DNA from: a virus
Direction: 5' to 3' (one strand)
Virus record (IMG/VR): IMGVR_UViG_3300031111_000017
Coordinates: 1-41,235 of that record
Length of the DNA stretch: 41,235 nucleotides
Program-made: the position numbers and the translations under genes
Shown: positions 39,834 through 41,235 of the stretch, piece by piece
Layout of the letters: each line of letters opens with the position of its first letter
Position numbering within the stretch: the first letter of the stretch is position 1
Notes under the pieces: generated by a model
The model's input: the letters and a program-made list of their open reading frames with translations, nothing else
The model's database searches: none
Told to the model about the DNA's origin: nothing

Positions 39834-40202
39834 GCGAGGATCAAATGACCACAAAACAGGCTCATCGGGAGAGCAGCGGCACTGCGCGGGTGCGATACCC
39901 GCTCCTCGCATCACTTGTGGCCCAAATCCTAACTGGAGGTGAAGCCGCCTTGGATTGCAGCTTCACTGGGCCACGGATTATGCGCGGCCCGGAAACTATA
40001 CGAACTGAGGTGATAATCCCCTCACGTGTAAGCACCGGATCTGGCAATGCGGGACCGGGTCGCGCTTCCCGCATCTCTGGCTTGACGATTGATACGAATG
40101 GGATGTATGGTAGGGACATCTGCCCTTGCCGAGCTGTCGGCTTGGTAACCCGACGCGAAGGCGCGGCGAAGGTAGAAAGGGAAAGACCCTCGAAATCGAG
40201 GG
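39834..40202 (+). ncRNA. Candidate structured non-coding RNA with pseudoknots
   Basis: No protein-like frame. Perfect pairings: P1 39834-39840/39903-39909; hairpins 39860-39863/39871-39874 and 39886-39891/39897-39902; P3 39917-39924/39967-39974 (8 bp) enclosing crossing stems P4 39925-39929/39952-39956 and P5 39939-39945/39960-39966; P6 39975-39981/40013-40019 crossing P7 40006-40010/40020-40024; hairpin 40047-40053/40068-40074; 40102-40106/40116-40120 crossing 40112-40115/40123-40126; hairpins 40128-40141 and 40187-40202. Not tmRNA, RNase P or tRNA. Function unknown. Confidence 0.55.
40083..40112 (+). promoter_or_regulatory. Possible promoter for the replication initiator gene
   Basis: TTGACG (40083-40088), 18 bp, TATGGT (40107-40112). 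Would give a 185-base leader before ATG 40304. It overlaps the structured region, so either the promoter or the lower pairings may be fortuitous. Confidence 0.4.
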
Positions 40203-40303
40203 CCGTTGTGTGTGATATGAAGCAGTCGGTTGGTGGCCGTCTGCATTGGTCTGAGTATACGAATCGAACGGGGGATGTCAAGTGGTAGGAATCGGGTGGT
40301 GAG

Positions 40304-41146
40304 ATGAGCGAACTGATACGGCTAGAACAGAAGCTCGACAAGAACTTCAAGACGATCTGCCTTGAGCCAATTGAGAATCCGGCGCTGTCGTGGAAGGCCA
40401 AAGGTCTTCACACGTATCTGATCAGCCGACCACCAGGATGGAAGCTGTGGTACAAGGATCTCACGCAGCGAGCAAAGGACGGCAAGGCATCCGTTGGAAC
40501 TGCCGTCAAGGAGCTGCAAGAGGCGGGGTATCTTCGCATTGAGCGGCTAGTGGATGGCAACATGAAAGTGGTCGGCTACAGGTGGATTGTCGCACAGCGA
40601 CCGGACATGATGCCTGATGAGGGTGAGCCGTATACCGAAAATCAGGATACGGATACCGAGCCGTATACCGATTTCCCGGATACGGAAAACCCGGATACGG
40701 AAAATCGGACCCATAGTAGTTATGAAGTATTACCAAGTATCACCTCTACTAATGACCAATATACTAGCGCGGATGAACCGCGCCCGGATTCATCGAAGCC
40801 TTCAACGAAGGACAAGACATACCCATCCGACTGGTATCGCCGGAACGAAGACGACTATCAGCGAATCAAAGGCATCACGCTTGCTGGACCCGAGTTCGGA
40901 CCTGTGCAGCGCGACTTGAAATTGATCTACAAAGCTGGCCATTCGCCGGATGATGTGGCTGCGTTCATGGGGGCACTGGAATCAAGCGGTGAATCGTGGA
41001 CCGCTAACTGGACGATCAAGACCGTGCGGATGAAGTTGGCCGAGTTCAAGGCTGGGAAGCTGTTCAACGATGTCGGCCCATCTCGCATGTTGGATGAATC
41101 TTACGATCCGGAAATTTACGAACGCCGGATGAAGGGGGTTGCATGA
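40304..41146 (+). CDS. Replication initiator-like protein with internal iteron region
   Basis: 280 aa. Residues 1-90 are a winged helix-turn-helix: alSWKAKGLHTYLISRPPGWK, then kASVGTAVKELQEAGYLRIE, as in phage replication initiators and replisome organisers. A 5-residue repeat linker (PYTEN, PYTDF, PDTEN, PDTEN; about 108-133) and a disordered part follow, then a C-terminal helical domain (residues about 195-280) resembling DnaD/helicase-loader ends. GGTGGTGAG precedes ATG 40304. Like lambda O, the repeated DNA inside the gene may be the origin. Confidence 0.65.
   Translation: MSELIRLEQKLDKNFKTICLEPIENPALSWKAKGLHTYLISRPPGWKLWYKDLTQRAKDGKASVGTAVKELQEAGYLRIERLVDGNMKVVGYRWIVAQRPDMMPDEGEPYTENQDTDTEPYTDFPDTENPDTENRTHSSYEVLPSITSTNDQYTSADEPRPDSSKPSTKDKTYPSDWYRRNEDDYQRIKGITLAGPEFGPVQRDLKLIYKAGHSPDDVAAFMGALESSGESWTANWTIKTVRMKLAEFKAGKLFNDVGPSRMLDESYDPEIYERRMKGVA
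40627..40704 (+). repeat. Five 15-bp iteron-like repeats
   Basis: Copies at 40627, 40642, 40660, 40675 and 40690. Core is ccGKATACsGAaaa; copies four and five are identical (CCCGGATACGGAAAA) and tandem; GAGCCGTATACCGA occurs exactly twice (40625, 40658). Spacing 15, 18, 15, 15 bp. Seen directly; role as origin inferred. Confidence 0.8.
40705..40770. other. AT-rich stretch next to iterons; candidate DNA-unwinding element
   Basis: Local base composition is far more AT-rich than the genome (tagtagttatgaagtatta and following). Iterons followed at once by such DNA is the lambda ori arrangement. Confidence 0.55.
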
Positions 41147-41235
41147 GCAGAAGTCAATCCGTCCGCGAAGAGGCATTGCGACTCGACGGCTATCGCTGTC
41201 AGGTGTGCGGAGCTGATCGAGACACTGCAGTCTTG
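40875..41235. repeat. Right copy of 361-bp terminal redundancy
   Basis: Same as 1-361 with c at 41001 and c at 41108 instead of g and t. See the left copy. Confidence 0.95.
41143..41235 (+). CDS. HNH endonuclease gene, 5' end (partial)
   Basis: First 31 codons of the gene that is complete at 269-1045, cut by the window end. It includes the first CxxC pair. Not a separate gene. Confidence 0.85.
   Translation, partial: MSRSQSVREEALRLDGYRCQVCGADRDTAVL

Larger units (their letters stand above)
399..39834. repeat. Dispersed palindrome CGTATACG (25 copies)
   Basis: First bases at 399, 1556, 2161, 2932, 3982, 4403, 6443, 6840, 7494, 16557, 17063, 17128, 17312, 18253, 22938, 27530, 28570, 28789, 29374, 31806, 34419, 36307, 36561, 38036 and 39827. 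Ten more GTATAC cores lack one flank (near 9865, 10159, 11420, 11672, 24296, 29735, 30854, 40255, 40630, 40663). Counted by eye. The core recurs in the iterons. Confidence 0.9.

Noticed and set aside
39845-40288. 147-codon + strand reading frame
   Set aside because: Composition is not protein-like and the frame runs through several perfect inverted repeats; a structured RNA explains the region better.
40083-40303. tmRNA, RNase P RNA or group I intron as identity of the structured region
   Set aside because: The pseudoknots prompted the idea, but no tRNA-like ends, tag frame, RNase P core motifs or intron P-Q-R-S elements could be found.
39862-40401. 179-codon - strand reading frame
   Set aside because: Same region on the opposite strand, overlapping the start of the initiator gene; no recognisable motif and no other gene on this strand.
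40642-40704. CRISPR-like repeats
   Set aside because: Repeat units are 15 bp and tandem, with no unique spacers of regular length; they encode a five-residue protein repeat and fit iterons.

Overview
The window is one almost complete genome of a tailed phage with a long non-contractile tail (siphovirus). All genes I can support lie on the + strand. Bases 1-361 reappear at 40875-41235 with two substitutions, so the map closes on itself at about 40,874 bp. Base composition looks to be in the mid-50s % GC by eye. The host cannot be named. Strong Shine-Dalgarno sites, sigma70-like promoters and several lipobox signal peptides point to a bacterium. I see no integrase, DNA polymerase, helicase, primase, tRNA or CRISPR array.

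Layout. 1-4.3 kb: early or accessory genes (HNH nuclease, small helix-turn-helix protein, sulfotransferase-like enzyme, PD-(D/E)XK-type nuclease). 4.3-6.7 kb: terminase small subunit, C5-cytosine methyltransferase and terminase large subunit; a second long reading frame lies inside the methyltransferase gene. 6.7-9.8 kb: small genes, a lipoprotein, zinc-ribbon and AbrB-like proteins, each block behind a promoter. 9.9-20 kb: head and neck (portal-MuF fusion, HK97-type protease and capsid, a secreted-looking repeat protein, connectors, tail terminator, tube, frameshifted tail chaperones). 20-32 kb: tape measure, Dit, Tal and very long fibre-like proteins, with two glycosyltransferase-like genes embedded. 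32-36.6 kb: membrane, secreted and lipoprotein genes plus a metallophosphoesterase. 36.6-41.2 kb: regulators, ERF recombinase, OB-fold-like protein, a structured non-coding region, and a replication initiator gene carrying iteron-like repeats.

How it works together. Packaging, capsid and tail genes follow the usual HK97-like order. Replication probably relies on the initiator plus host enzymes, with ERF annealing. Two glycosyltransferases and a sulfotransferase suggest that virion or host-surface glycans are modified. Four lipoproteins (two of them paralogues) and a possible outer-membrane barrel suggest active remodelling of the host envelope. No endolysin is recognisable.

Most striking: an 8-bp palindrome, CGTATACG, occurs 25 times in every reading frame; a probable large pseudoknotted RNA sits upstream of the initiator gene; five 15-bp iterons followed by an AT-rich stretch lie inside the initiator gene (lambda-O-like layout); the methyltransferase gene appears to encode two proteins; and the Dit protein seems split, with its C-terminal half copied onto two fibre proteins.
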